A stretch of 32,756 nt of DNA from an uncultured Saprospiraceae bacterium (GCA_937997635.1 CALLFA010000121.1:1-32756), one strand, 5' to 3'. Counted from the stretch's first letter, positions 8,183 through 18,463 are shown. Translations and numbers: made by a program. Notes: generated by a model not told the origin, from the sequence alone.

Positions 8183-9625
8183 ATGAAACTGAATAACCTA
8201 AAATACTCAATTTTAATCTTCCTTTTTATACCATTTTTACTCGGTGCTCAGGAATTCACACTAGATTTTTCTCAACCTACGATCGATTGTGATGCTACAA
8301 CTGTATGCTACGATGTAACGCTTGCAGCAAATGGACCAGATTTTGGCCTGGGTTCATACAACCTCAGATTGTTTTATGATGCTAGTAGAATTGCATATGT
8401 GACTAACAGTCCAAACACCAATAATTTACCTACGGTGTATGCGATAACCAGCATAATGGATGATAGTGATGATTTAACTAGCTTTGGTTCATTGGCTTTT
8501 GAATCTACACTTGGATTTCTGGAAATTGGAGTTGATTATACGCCGTCTACGCCTGAGCAAATAACTGGAGCTCCAGGTAATATTTTGCAAAACCTTTGTT
8601 TTGCGATTTTAGATCCAACAATTTTATCAGACAATGCAAGTTGTTTTGATCTCATTTGGGTTAATGAAACAACAAACGAAAACTATACAAATAGTGTTAC
8701 GACTTTAAATAATGCGGACACAGGTAACACCACTGCTAGTTTATTAACTTCTACTTACAATCCATTAACGAGTGCTTCTAATTGCCTTGTGGATGCATGT
8801 GCCATGGATGCTTGCATGCCAATCGTGGATGCCGATGGAGATGGCGTGTGTGATGTTGGACCAATGCCTGATCCTGATCCAAACGATCCATGTGTGCCTG
8901 ATGCAACGAGCACTGCTTGTGTTGCAGCAAGTACTGTATTTGAGTTGGATTTTACAGCGGGAGAATTAAATTGCGATACTCAAGTCATTTGTTATGATAT
9001 CACCATAGAGGCTCCTGTAGATTTTGAATTAGGTGCTTATAATTTACGTCTTTACTATGATGCTGATATTTTAGACCTGATTGACGCTTCACCAAATCTC
9101 AGTACGGGTACTACATTAAGTACGTCTTATAACATCGGTTCTATAAATGATATGCAAGGTGGTGACATGACAGGAAATGGTTCTTTGCCATTTGAAGATA
9201 ATATCGATATCGCTGACATCGCCGTTGACTATCTTGGGAGCAATCCAATTATAGCCACTACAACTCCTCAGATAATTACACACGATTTGTGTTTTAATAT
9301 TGTAGATCCAGCATTAATTGATGACCCAGCCGTTTGTATTCATGCAGTATGGGTAACTAATGCTACTGAGGAAGGTTACACTGTTGGTGAAACGACAGTT
9401 AATGTTGCAGGGGGAGTTGGTATGACAACAGATATCGATAATTCAATTTATAATGATTTAGATCCAAGCGGAGATCAATGTTTGATAAATGCTTGTAGTG
9501 ATCCTACAATCCCGACTATGGGAGAATGGGGACTGATTTGTCTTGCTTTGATTCTGTTAATTTTTGGAATCGTAGCGATAAAAAGTACGCATAGCGTAAT
9601 AGAAAGAAGTGCTGTTAGCAAATAA
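8183..9625 (+). CDS. Secreted two-domain protein with IPTM-type sorting tail
   Basis: A 480-residue protein. Residues 1-22 form a signal peptide (hydrophobic core, LLGAQ). Two copies of the locus domain follow: A, about 24-205 (IDCDATTVCYDV, LGSYNLRLFYDA, LIWVNETTNENYT), and B, about 253-440 (LNCDTQVICYDI, LGAYNLRLYYDA, INDMQGGD, AVWVTNATEEGYT). They are joined by a short calcium-loop linker, VDADGDGVCD, with PDPDPNDPC. The C-terminus is IPTMGEWGL, then a hydrophobic membrane segment (ICLALILLIFGIVAI) and a short basic tail. This is the layout of IPTL/IPTM-CTERM sorting signals, which are processed or anchored by exosortase-type systems in other bacteria, so the protein probably has a different surface fate from its T9SS-tagged neighbours. 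The A-linker-B order is the same as the N-terminal part of the next gene, so the two are paralogues. Function unknown. Confidence 0.88.
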   Translation: MKLNNLKYSILIFLFIPFLLGAQEFTLDFSQPTIDCDATTVCYDVTLAANGPDFGLGSYNLRLFYDASRIAYVTNSPNTNNLPTVYAITSIMDDSDDLTSFGSLAFESTLGFLEIGVDYTPSTPEQITGAPGNILQNLCFAILDPTILSDNASCFDLIWVNETTNENYTNSVTTLNNADTGNTTASLLTSTYNPLTSASNCLVDACAMDACMPIVDADGDGVCDVGPMPDPDPNDPCVPDATSTACVAASTVFELDFTAGELNCDTQVICYDITIEAPVDFELGAYNLRLYYDADILDLIDASPNLSTGTTLSTSYNIGSINDMQGGDMTGNGSLPFEDNIDIADIAVDYLGSNPIIATTTPQIITHDLCFNIVDPALIDDPAVCIHAVWVTNATEEGYTVGETTVNVAGGVGMTTDIDNSIYNDLDPSGDQCLINACSDPTIPTMGEWGLICLALILLIFGIVAIKSTHSVIERSAVSK

Positions 9626-9657
9626 TAGATCAGTATTGCTAATACAATATACTTGAG

Positions 9658-9697
9658 AGAATAAGCAAGGTCTTAAGAATTAGGCCTTGCTTATTCT
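9658..9697 (+). terminator. Long stem-loop after the IPTM-tail protein gene
   Basis: Left arm from 9658 (AGAATAAGCAAGG...) and right arm 9681-9697 (TAGGCCTTGCTTATTCT) pair over about 16 positions with one wobble and a small bulge. The T tract is weak (TTATTCTTC). Its position, 33 nt after the stop, fits a terminator. Confidence 0.65.
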
Positions 9698-9748
9698 TCA
9701 TCTGATCACACATCGTACTCAATTTTAATTTAACCAAAACTCATCCTT

Positions 9749-12700
9749 ATGCACACGCGATATTTATGGTGTGTTAGTCTCCTAATATGTGGTTGGTTAC
9801 AACTTAATGCGCAAAACTTTGCAGTATCATTCGAGCAGCAAAATGTTGATTGTGCAATAGGTGAGGTGTGTTATGATGTGCAATTGTCAAGCGATCAGAC
9901 CTTTGAATTTGGTTCATCCAATCTTAGATTTTTTTATGATTGTTCTTCCGTAGACTATAATGATGGGTCTGCTAATGTGAATAATCTCCCAGCTAGTTAC
10001 ACAATCATTAATGAATTAGATCAATGTGTAGATGCTAGTGGGTTAGGAACACTACCATTCGAACAAAATCTAGCCTTTTTACAGATTGCAATCGATCACA
10101 ATGTTTCAGAACCAATAGAAATAACGAGTGAAAGCAGTACCATTCTTCAAAATCTTTGCTTTACACTTTTGAATGACGAGATACTTCAAGATCCCAATGA
10201 GTGCTTTGATGTACTGTGGGTCACTGAAGCAACAAGAGAAGGCTATGTTAATTCTGTTACTACCATCAATACAGTTAACTCAAGTTTAGATCCAGACAAC
10301 GGTCAATTCGTTCCATTAAACAATACAAATAACTGCTTCACTACGGACTGTGTTGATATCGATGATCCTTGCATCCCAATCGTGGACGCTGACGGCGATG
10401 GCGTGTGTGATGTCGGTGACGATCCTGATCCAGACCCAACAGATCCTTGCGTACCAGAGTTTACTGACGCTGATGAAGACGGTGTCTGTGATGTAGGTGC
10501 AAATGCTGATCCAGATCCAACAGATCCTTGCAATCCTAACTTCATCGATGCTGATGGTGATGGTGTCTGTGATATAACCGATGACCCAGACCCAACAGAT
10601 CCATGTAATCCTAATTTTGATGCAGCAGTTTGCCTGGATCCAACTGTGGCTTTCGAATTGAGTTTCAGCAACGTGACATCTGTCGATTGTGAATCAAATA
10701 CCATTTGCTACGATGTCAACATCAGATCCACAACAAGACCATTTGATCTTGGCAGTTACAACTTGCGTATCTTTTATGATGGCGCTCTTGCCGATGCCAT
10801 AGATCAGAGTCCCACGCTTTCACCTAGTCCTAATTTGAATAATAATTATACGATAAGTTCGATTAATGACATGCAAGGTGGTGACCAATCAGGGAATGGT
10901 TCTCTTCCATTTGACAGCAACTTGGACATCATTGATATAGCTGTGGATTTTACAACGAATACGCCTATTGGTATTGATTCTCTAGACCAGACTATACTGC
11001 ATCAACTTTGCTTTGAAGCGACTTCAGATGATTTATTAAATAACCCTTTATCCTGTTTTCAATTGGTTTGGGTGACTGATGACACTGATGAAAATTATAC
11101 CGTTGGGATTACAACCATAAATGTTGCATCCACAATCGGAATCACTGCTGATTTAGATTCTTCTTCTTATGTCAATTTGATACCCGAAGACAATTGCTTT
11201 GAGTTTGCGTGCATTGATGATGAATGTGCTGTCCTAGCTTGTAATGATGATGTACAAATCAGTTTGGACTCTTGTCTGGTAATCATTGATGCCGATGTAT
11301 TGTTGGAAGATCCAGCATTTGCACCATACTCAATTGACTTTTTTACCACTGCTGGAGACTTTGTCCGCACAGATACGCTTCTTGGTACGGATGATGGTCA
11401 AACCTATGGCTACAGGGTGCACTGTCAGGAAAATTCTTGTTGGGGCACAGTCCGAGTAGAAGTGAATCTCATTCCAGAATTTGATGCTCCGTGTGCTTGT
11501 GTAAATGGTATGGACGAGTTGCCTCCAGAATGCATCATCTCTTGTGCACTGTCACGCCTGCCTGTTGATGTCTTAGGTCTTCCTGAGATTGAACAGATGT
11601 TGAGTGATTGTGGGCCTTCTCGCTTTTCAAATTTGAGTGCATCGACCTCTGTGGTAGATACCTTTTGCCAGAACAACATAGAGGTTTTTGAAGTTATCTA
11701 TGTTGCCGATATTGAACGACACGGTATAACTACACGGGATACACTTCTTTGCCAACGTTATGGTTTAGAAAATATACCTTTAGAAGGACATAATTTTGAA
11801 GTCTTCGTCCGATTTCCTAAAGATTTGAGTATAGAATGTGATTTATCTGTTGAAGAACAAACAAATCCAGATTCCATATTGGCTCGGACCAATGACATAA
11901 AGATCGCATTTCCATTTTTTAGAGGACCAAGAATGACTAGAATCGATACCCAAATAATGACGATTGCTACGATTCAAATACCAACTGGATTTTCGGTTCA
12001 AAGAGAGCGACTTGTTTCTTTTGATACAAATGATGACGGTATACTAGAGTGGGTTATAGTCACTGATGCGCAGCCAATTTTCCGGGATAGCCTCGTGCTA
12101 GATACCACCTTTGTAGAAGTCTTTGATTCGTTTGAAGATATCCCATTAACCGATCAGTTGTGCAACACAATTGTCTCTTTTACTGATACAGAATTTTTTA
12201 AATGTGCCAGTGCACGTCAAGTATTCCGGAAGTGGACAATCATAGATTGGTGTAAAACGAATGTTAGTCAATCAAGCACTCAACTTATAGAAATTACAGA
12301 TACACGTGCACCAGAATTAATTACAGTAATTGATGACCAAGTATTCCCAATAAGCTCTATAAACGATGTACAGTCATTCATAGATCCTTGGTCTTGCTTT
12401 GGTCAGTTTAGATTTCCAGAATTAAATCTACGAGATGATTGCGGTTCAGAAATTGATATTGTTTGGGAGTCTAGTACAGGCATTATTCAAGATAGTTTTA
12501 TTACCAACATACCTAAAAATAATGTTCCTGTAGCTGTGCGAGCCACACTCATGGATGAATGCCTGAATGAATCATCAATATTATTTAATGTATCTGTACT
12601 GGATACCATTACTCCAGCAGCTGTTTGTAAAGATCGTTTGACAGTCTCTTTGACCACAGATGGAGCGATGCAAAATGGACTTTCTCAAGTGAATGCAATT

Positions 12701-15523
12701 GATTTAGATGGTGGTAGTGGAGATTCTGGATGCGACAGTATTTCTTTTAGTATTCTCAGATTCCCAGTAAGACCAAATGTTATTCCGCCAAGAGGGTCGG
12801 AATTCATCTCATTTACGTGTACAGATCTGGATAGAGATTTCACAGTAACACTAGTTGTCGAAGATGAGGCACGAAATAGAAGCAGCTGCGAAGTCAATAT
12901 CACGGTCCAAAACACACTAGACCTTGACATCCAATGTGAAGATGTTATTGTTGATTGTCTTGACACAAGGCCCAGACGTCCCCTCATTATTGGAGATGTT
13001 TGTAATGATTTTCTGCGGGCACTAAAATTTACAGAAGAAGAAAACAATACGACTGTTTGTGTCCAAGACAATATCCTAAGAGAATGGTTTTTAGATATTG
13101 ATGGAGATAATGAAATCTCTGAAGATGAACCAGTATGCATTCAGCGCGTCACTCTTTCAGATGCTGATAGGTTTGACCCATTTAGTATACAATGGCCAAA
13201 ACACTTTAATGGTCGGAGTGTCTCTGGAGTTAATTTAGAATGTAAGTCAGATACAATTACGACGTTTTCTGATCAGCTTGTCCGCTTGGGTGAAGTACAA
13301 CAATGCGTGGTTGATTCTGATGTTATGGGTGATTTATTCTGGTGTGAAGCAGATTGCAGTTTGATTGCGCGTTCGGTTGAGACTGATACGATTGTGACAT
13401 CAGACTTTTGTTTGCAGCTTGTCAATCAATGGACAATTATTGACTGGTGTACATTTGATTCAAATACAGCTAGCGAAAGAGAAGATACGGATTCGTTTGA
13501 AGCAGTCGAAGACTGGACGGGTGATGAATGTCCCGAATGTCTCGAAGTCGCATCCAGTGATCCCGTATATTTCAGATACAAAGATGTCGTCATTGATGGC
13601 TATTATACATTCGAACAGCTTATCTTAATTAGTGATACCGTAGCACCAACAATTACTACTGCCAATGTAGAGGTGTTGTTAACAGGAGGGCGGCAATCCA
13701 AGTCTGACGAGACTGCGTGCACAGCAGAAGGAAGTGTGACACTCTCTGCAGAAGATTTTTGTGGAGACGGGCTTTCATCAAATGCTGACCTAATCTGGAC
13801 ACTAATCTATGATAACGGTACAACCCAATCCTCGGAGACTTTAATAGGCAATAACTTAATGATCCCTACAGAAAATGGTACTCCAGGTTCTATACATCAG
13901 CTTCATCTTGTTGCCAATGACCGTTGTGGTAACGAAGCCACTCGAGTTATAGACATTTCATTTATAGATAAAAAAGCACCAACACCATTATGCATTACTG
14001 GCGTTACAACTGCTGTCATACAGGAAGAAGGAACCACAGAAATCTGGGCCAACGATTTTGACCTCGGGAGTTTTGATAATTGCAGCGATTTATCGTATTC
14101 CATTGTTAAACATAATGAAACACCACTCAGGCCAGAAGATGTTGGTTTTGAAGATCAGGCGAGTATCGAATTGAGTTGTGATGAGTTATCGTCTGAGCTA
14201 AGGCTAGATGTCTGGTTCTGGGACAACAATGGCAATGGTGACTTTTGTGAAGTCAGGTTATCTGGAGGAGGAGCGTGTAATCCGGTAGCCGAAAATACAT
14301 CAACACGAATTTATGGTTCGATAGAATCTGAGATTGGCAACCCAATACAGCAAGTGCAACTACAATTAAATTCAAATACATTAGCAGAGTATCCCCTAAG
14401 TACTTTTACGGATGATGATGGTTATTACAGTTTTGCATCTAATCCCTTGTCTCACCGATATGAGTTAATTGCGTCCAAAGCTGATAAAGCATCTACGGGT
14501 GTTAGCACACTAGATATGTTGTTGATCCAACAACATTTGCTAAACACAGAATTATTAGATTCACCTTACAAAATTATTGCCGCAGATGTAAACAACGATG
14601 CAAAGATTTCAGCTACAGATATCTTGGAATTAAGAAATGTCATTCTTGGATTGACTGAAGCATTCTCTGGTGGATATGAATGGAAATTTATTGATGAAGA
14701 TTATGAGTTTCTAAATCAAAAAAATCCATGGCCATATGTGCAGGATATTAACATTTCTTCTTTGGATGGTGGCGATAATAATTTTGATTTTGTTGGAATT
14801 AAAATGGGTGATGTATCAGATGGCAATTTATTAATTAAAAATAGTGAAGTGGAGCAACGAACTAACGCTTCACTTCAAATCGAAATTGAAGATGTCGCAT
14901 TAGTCAAAGATCAGTATGTCGACGTTGAATTAAATTTGCCAAACAGTGGCTTTGATGGATTTCAGTTTACCTTAGAATTGGACCAATTAGTGATTAATGA
15001 CCTTGTAGTTGAAAACCATGCAAATGCAGATTACTTTGGATTTGCCAGTTTTGATGACTTATTGACTATGAGTTATTTCGCACCAGTCACAAAGAATGAT
15101 CACCCAAGCATCACCTTAAAAGTAAAAGCGTTAGGAAATGGAATGTTGAGTGAAAAATTATTGGTTAGTTCATCCATCACTAAAAATGAAGTGTACGATT
15201 TGGACGATCCAAATTTAAGTACAGTCGAACTGAAGTTTGTGTCACCCGATGAAAAAACTATTTTATATCAAAATATTCCGAATCCTTTTGCCAACGAAAC
15301 TGAAATTGGATTTTATTTATCATCGCCTGGGACTGTTAGCTTTAAGCTTTTTGACATAACAGGTAAAGAATTGATGCAATCGAATACACATTATGAGAAA
15401 GGGAATCACAGCATAATTCTAGTTGATAGTGAATTAAATCTGCCTAATGGCATACTGTATTACGAACTATTGGTTGATGAAACCAATTTTTATGGCGTAA
15501 AGTCAATGGTCAAAATAGACTAA
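9749..15523 (+). CDS. Giant multidomain T9SS surface protein (HYR-like, dockerin-like, cohesin-like)
   Basis: A 1924-residue protein. Signal peptide about 1-21 (LQLNAQ). Domain copies A (about 23-205) and B (about 298-481) of the locus-specific fold have DC...CYDV, NLRFFYD/NLRIFYD and INDMQGGDQSGNGSLPF. Between them lies a linker with three VDADGDGVCD/DPDPTDPC calcium-loop units (about 209-292). Residues about 490-1510 are a long Cys-containing array of HYR/SprB-like modules with repeated WTIIDWC (near 828 and 1227) and DTxAP signatures, typical of Bacteroidota adhesion and gliding surface proteins. Then come a CarboxypepD_reg-like domain (about 1517-1580, TFTDDDGYYSFA), a dockerin-like pair of helices (about 1584-1640, STLDMLLIQQHLL and DVNNDAKISATDIL), a cohesin-like domain (about 1705-1830), and a T9SS type A sorting domain (about 1837-1924, NIPNPFANETEI, final KSMVKID). 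A cell-surface adhesin or scaffold is the best guess; the ligand is unknown. Confidence 0.88.
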   Translation: MHTRYLWCVSLLICGWLQLNAQNFAVSFEQQNVDCAIGEVCYDVQLSSDQTFEFGSSNLRFFYDCSSVDYNDGSANVNNLPASYTIINELDQCVDASGLGTLPFEQNLAFLQIAIDHNVSEPIEITSESSTILQNLCFTLLNDEILQDPNECFDVLWVTEATREGYVNSVTTINTVNSSLDPDNGQFVPLNNTNNCFTTDCVDIDDPCIPIVDADGDGVCDVGDDPDPDPTDPCVPEFTDADEDGVCDVGANADPDPTDPCNPNFIDADGDGVCDITDDPDPTDPCNPNFDAAVCLDPTVAFELSFSNVTSVDCESNTICYDVNIRSTTRPFDLGSYNLRIFYDGALADAIDQSPTLSPSPNLNNNYTISSINDMQGGDQSGNGSLPFDSNLDIIDIAVDFTTNTPIGIDSLDQTILHQLCFEATSDDLLNNPLSCFQLVWVTDDTDENYTVGITTINVASTIGITADLDSSSYVNLIPEDNCFEFACIDDECAVLACNDDVQISLDSCLVIIDADVLLEDPAFAPYSIDFFTTAGDFVRTDTLLGTDDGQTYGYRVHCQENSCWGTVRVEVNLIPEFDAPCACVNGMDELPPECIISCALSRLPVDVLGLPEIEQMLSDCGPSRFSNLSASTSVVDTFCQNNIEVFEVIYVADIERHGITTRDTLLCQRYGLENIPLEGHNFEVFVRFPKDLSIECDLSVEEQTNPDSILARTNDIKIAFPFFRGPRMTRIDTQIMTIATIQIPTGFSVQRERLVSFDTNDDGILEWVIVTDAQPIFRDSLVLDTTFVEVFDSFEDIPLTDQLCNTIVSFTDTEFFKCASARQVFRKWTIIDWCKTNVSQSSTQLIEITDTRAPELITVIDDQVFPISSINDVQSFIDPWSCFGQFRFPELNLRDDCGSEIDIVWESSTGIIQDSFITNIPKNNVPVAVRATLMDECLNESSILFNVSVLDTITPAAVCKDRLTVSLTTDGAMQNGLSQVNAIDLDGGSGDSGCDSISFSILRFPVRPNVIPPRGSEFISFTCTDLDRDFTVTLVVEDEARNRSSCEVNITVQNTLDLDIQCEDVIVDCLDTRPRRPLIIGDVCNDFLRALKFTEEENNTTVCVQDNILREWFLDIDGDNEISEDEPVCIQRVTLSDADRFDPFSIQWPKHFNGRSVSGVNLECKSDTITTFSDQLVRLGEVQQCVVDSDVMGDLFWCEADCSLIARSVETDTIVTSDFCLQLVNQWTIIDWCTFDSNTASEREDTDSFEAVEDWTGDECPECLEVASSDPVYFRYKDVVIDGYYTFEQLILISDTVAPTITTANVEVLLTGGRQSKSDETACTAEGSVTLSAEDFCGDGLSSNADLIWTLIYDNGTTQSSETLIGNNLMIPTENGTPGSIHQLHLVANDRCGNEATRVIDISFIDKKAPTPLCITGVTTAVIQEEGTTEIWANDFDLGSFDNCSDLSYSIVKHNETPLRPEDVGFEDQASIELSCDELSSELRLDVWFWDNNGNGDFCEVRLSGGGACNPVAENTSTRIYGSIESEIGNPIQQVQLQLNSNTLAEYPLSTFTDDDGYYSFASNPLSHRYELIASKADKASTGVSTLDMLLIQQHLLNTELLDSPYKIIAADVNNDAKISATDILELRNVILGLTEAFSGGYEWKFIDEDYEFLNQKNPWPYVQDINISSLDGGDNNFDFVGIKMGDVSDGNLLIKNSEVEQRTNASLQIEIEDVALVKDQYVDVELNLPNSGFDGFQFTLELDQLVINDLVVENHANADYFGFASFDDLLTMSYFAPVTKNDHPSITLKVKALGNGMLSEKLLVSSSITKNEVYDLDDPNLSTVELKFVSPDEKTILYQNIPNPFANETEIGFYLSSPGTVSFKLFDITGKELMQSNTHYEKGNHSIILVDSELNLPNGILYYELLVDETNFYGVKSMVKID

Positions 15524-15725
15524 AATACACTCATATCTGGCTCATATGAGAGATACACAAAATAATACCCTGTCTTCGAAAGTGAAGTGCCATACAAGTG
15601 GCCGATAAAGTGTTAACCCACCAGAAGGCGTCTGGTACCCGACACGCACCACACCCCAAAAACATCCAATTAATGAGGGCGATTTAAATAAAGCATTATC
15701 TTCACGCAATTTTTTAATTAATTAT

Positions 15726-18380
15726 ATGCAAATGAAAAAACTAATTATGTGTGCTGTGTTCATGGTTTTTGCCATGTATTTATCTGCTCAATATACAGTA
15801 GAAGGTACAGTCACGGATGCGGACAACTCTCCTCTTATCGGTGTTAATATCGTCGAAGCAGGTACTGTTAACGGTACAATCACTGACCTGGATGGTAACT
15901 ATAGGCTAAATGTAGCTAACTCAAATGCAACTCTTGTCTTCAGCTATACTGGCTTTGCCTCTCAAGAGATTCCAATTGATGGACAAGGACGAGTGAATGT
16001 GCTTCTTTCTGAAGGAGTAGCGCTCGGGACTGTACAGGTTGTCGGAACAAGAAGTTACAAGCGTTCTGCGACGACCACACCAGTTGCTGTTGATATCATC
16101 GATATCCAAGAAATAGCAAACAAAAATGGAAATGCAGAGCTTAACAAGATTTTACAATACTTAGCACCATCATTCAATGCGCAGAAACAATCTGGTTCTG
16201 ATGGAGCTGAACACATTGATCCAGCATCATTGAGAGGACTTGGTCCAGATCAAACGCTTGTATTAATAAATGGTAAACGTAGACACCAATCATCTCTTGT
16301 CAATATCTTTGGTACAAGAGGTAGAGGTAATTCAGGTACAGATATGAATGCCATTCCTGCATCTTCTATTGAGAGAATAGAGATTCTGCGTGATGGAGCA
16401 GCAGCTCAATATGGATCTGATGCGATTGCTGGTGTGATCAATATCGTATTGAGATCAGAGACTAATAAATTAACTGGTTCTGTGACAGTAGGTGGATTTA
16501 ATCCGAATGCGCCTGATGAATTTGGTCTTTATGATGGAGAAACACCTAACGTGCCAGGAAATTTTCTTGATTTAGATGGCAGTGGTACTACACCTCGTGA
16601 TGATGATCCTACGTTAGATGGCATCACGACTAAGGTAGGCTTAAACTATGGTTTTGATATCATGGAAGAAGGCTACATTAATTTCACAACAGAATTCATC
16701 AATAAAGAAAAAACATTAAGACCTGGAGCTACTTTCCGTAGAGGCTTTGGTGAAGCTGAAATCAGTGGATTTGGTGCATTTTTTAATGCAGCTCTTCCTG
16801 TAGGAGATGACACAGAATTTTATGCGTTTGGTGGAAGAAATTACAGAGATACAGATGCCTTTGCTTTCACAAGAAATGCTGGTGACGATAGAGCAGTTCC
16901 ATCAATTTATCCGAATGGATTTACACCTCGAATTACATCTATCATCACAGATAATTCAATATCTGTTGGTTTTAGAAGAAATGTGGGAGATGGCTGGAGT
17001 GCAGATTTCAATAATACTTTTGGGGAGAATGTATTTCATTATACCATTAAGGGTACAAATAATGCAACTCTTGGTGATCGTTCTCCAACACAATTTGATG
17101 CAGGTGGACACACCTTTGCTCAGAACACGACAAACTTAGATTTCTCTAAATATTTTGACGGCAGTACAACTGGAACTGGCTTTAATGTCGCATTTGGATT
17201 AGAATACAAAACAGATAACTTCACCATTTTTGCTGGAGAAGAAGGTTCTTATGGTGCATATGATGTCAATGGGCTTCTGATTACAAGTGCAGATCAAGAA
17301 GGAACAGGCCTTGCTGCTGGTTCACAAGGGTTTCCAGGGTATAGTCCTTCGAATGAGGTAGACAGAAGTAGATCAAATATTGCCTTATATGGTGATGTAG
17401 AATTTGATTTAACAGAAGAGTTTTTATTAAGTGGTGCATTGAGATTTGAGAATTTCTCAGATTTCGGTAGTACACTTAATTGGAAGCTGGCGACTAGATA
17501 TTTAGCTTCAGATCAATTGACATTGAGAGCTGCATTGAGTACTGGTTTCCGTGCTCCTTCTTTATCTCAGCTGTTTTACAACCTTAGGTTTACAGGATTT
17601 CAAAATGGTGTGTTGACAGAAACATTACTTGCAGCAAATGGTACGCCTGTAACAGAAGGTTTTGGTATCCAGCCATTGAAAGAAGAGCAGTCACTAAATG
17701 CTAGTGTAGGTGTGGCTTTTAAAGAAGGTCCTTTTACAGCAACAATTGATGGTTACTATATTGATATTAGCGATAGAGTAGTGATCTCAGGATTTTTTGA
17801 TGCTGGTTTTTTGAATCTAGGTGTTGATGGAGCGCAGTTCTTTGCAAATGCGGCTGATACCAGATCTTTAGGTTTGGATGTCGTTTTATCCTATAGAAAA
17901 TCATTGGATAATGGACACGGTTTCTCTGCAACATTAGCTGGTAATTTCAATGAATTGGAAGTCACTGATGTCACAGGTACTGATCAAATTCAAGGTTCTG
18001 ATTTAGAGACATTCTTTGGTGCAAGAGAGGAATCTTTATTGGAAGATGCAGCTCCTGCCTATAAAATTGCATTGAATGGTAATTACGATATTGGAACATT
18101 TAATTTTGGATTAGGAGCTACGCAGTTTGGAGGTGTTAGCTATTTCTCATTCGATAATTCAACAGTCGTTGACTATGCTGCAAAAGCAGTATTTGATGTG
18201 ACAGCTTCAGTTGATCTTTCTGATAATTTCGACTTAACGCTTGGGCTGAATAATATTTTCAATACATATCCAACTCAGCAAGATGCGAATAATGACACAG
18301 ATAGTGGTGGATATTTTGATGCCGTTCAGATGGGATTTGGCGGTTCTTATTACTACCTAAGAGCTGGATTTAGCTTTTAA
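15726..18380 (+). CDS. TonB-dependent outer-membrane receptor
   Basis: An 884-residue protein with a signal peptide (to about residue 22, LSAQ). A CarboxypepD_reg-like domain follows at about 24-105 (VEGTVTDADNSPLIGVNI, GTITDLDGNYRL). The plug domain at about 115-235 has LRGLGPDQTLVLINGKRR and IERIEILRDGAAAQYGSDAIAGVINI. The rest is an outer-membrane beta-barrel ending in an aromatic YYYLRAGFSF. It uses TonB/ExbB energy to import a bound substrate into the periplasm. No SusD-like lipoprotein follows, so it is not a classical SusCD pair, and the substrate cannot be told from sequence. ATGs at 15726 and 15732 are both possible starts. The gene has its own terminator downstream and is a separate transcription unit from the permease operon. 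Confidence 0.92.
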   Translation: MQMKKLIMCAVFMVFAMYLSAQYTVEGTVTDADNSPLIGVNIVEAGTVNGTITDLDGNYRLNVANSNATLVFSYTGFASQEIPIDGQGRVNVLLSEGVALGTVQVVGTRSYKRSATTTPVAVDIIDIQEIANKNGNAELNKILQYLAPSFNAQKQSGSDGAEHIDPASLRGLGPDQTLVLINGKRRHQSSLVNIFGTRGRGNSGTDMNAIPASSIERIEILRDGAAAQYGSDAIAGVINIVLRSETNKLTGSVTVGGFNPNAPDEFGLYDGETPNVPGNFLDLDGSGTTPRDDDPTLDGITTKVGLNYGFDIMEEGYINFTTEFINKEKTLRPGATFRRGFGEAEISGFGAFFNAALPVGDDTEFYAFGGRNYRDTDAFAFTRNAGDDRAVPSIYPNGFTPRITSIITDNSISVGFRRNVGDGWSADFNNTFGENVFHYTIKGTNNATLGDRSPTQFDAGGHTFAQNTTNLDFSKYFDGSTTGTGFNVAFGLEYKTDNFTIFAGEEGSYGAYDVNGLLITSADQEGTGLAAGSQGFPGYSPSNEVDRSRSNIALYGDVEFDLTEEFLLSGALRFENFSDFGSTLNWKLATRYLASDQLTLRAALSTGFRAPSLSQLFYNLRFTGFQNGVLTETLLAANGTPVTEGFGIQPLKEEQSLNASVGVAFKEGPFTATIDGYYIDISDRVVISGFFDAGFLNLGVDGAQFFANAADTRSLGLDVVLSYRKSLDNGHGFSATLAGNFNELEVTDVTGTDQIQGSDLETFFGAREESLLEDAAPAYKIALNGNYDIGTFNFGLGATQFGGVSYFSFDNSTVVDYAAKAVFDVTASVDLSDNFDLTLGLNNIFNTYPTQQDANNDTDSGGYFDAVQMGFGGSYYYLRAGFSF

Positions 18381-18431
18381 TAATTGAATCTGAAATCATA
18401 AGCTTTTAAGCTAATCAAAACGAAAAAGGTG

Positions 18432-18463
18432 AAGGCAGGTAACAAACGTTATCTGCCTTTTTT
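18432..18463 (+). terminator. Rho-independent terminator after the TonB receptor
   Basis: AAGGCAGGTAAC (18432-18443), loop AAAC, GTTATCTGCCTT (18448-18459): a 12-bp stem with one wobble, running into six T. It separates the receptor gene from the permease operon that begins 44 nt later. Confidence 0.85.

Noticed and set aside
15726-18380. SusC/SusD-type polysaccharide utilisation locus
   Set aside because: The receptor is followed by a terminator and amino-acid permeases. No SusD-like lipoprotein is present, and the GH9 gene is on the opposite strand in a separate unit.
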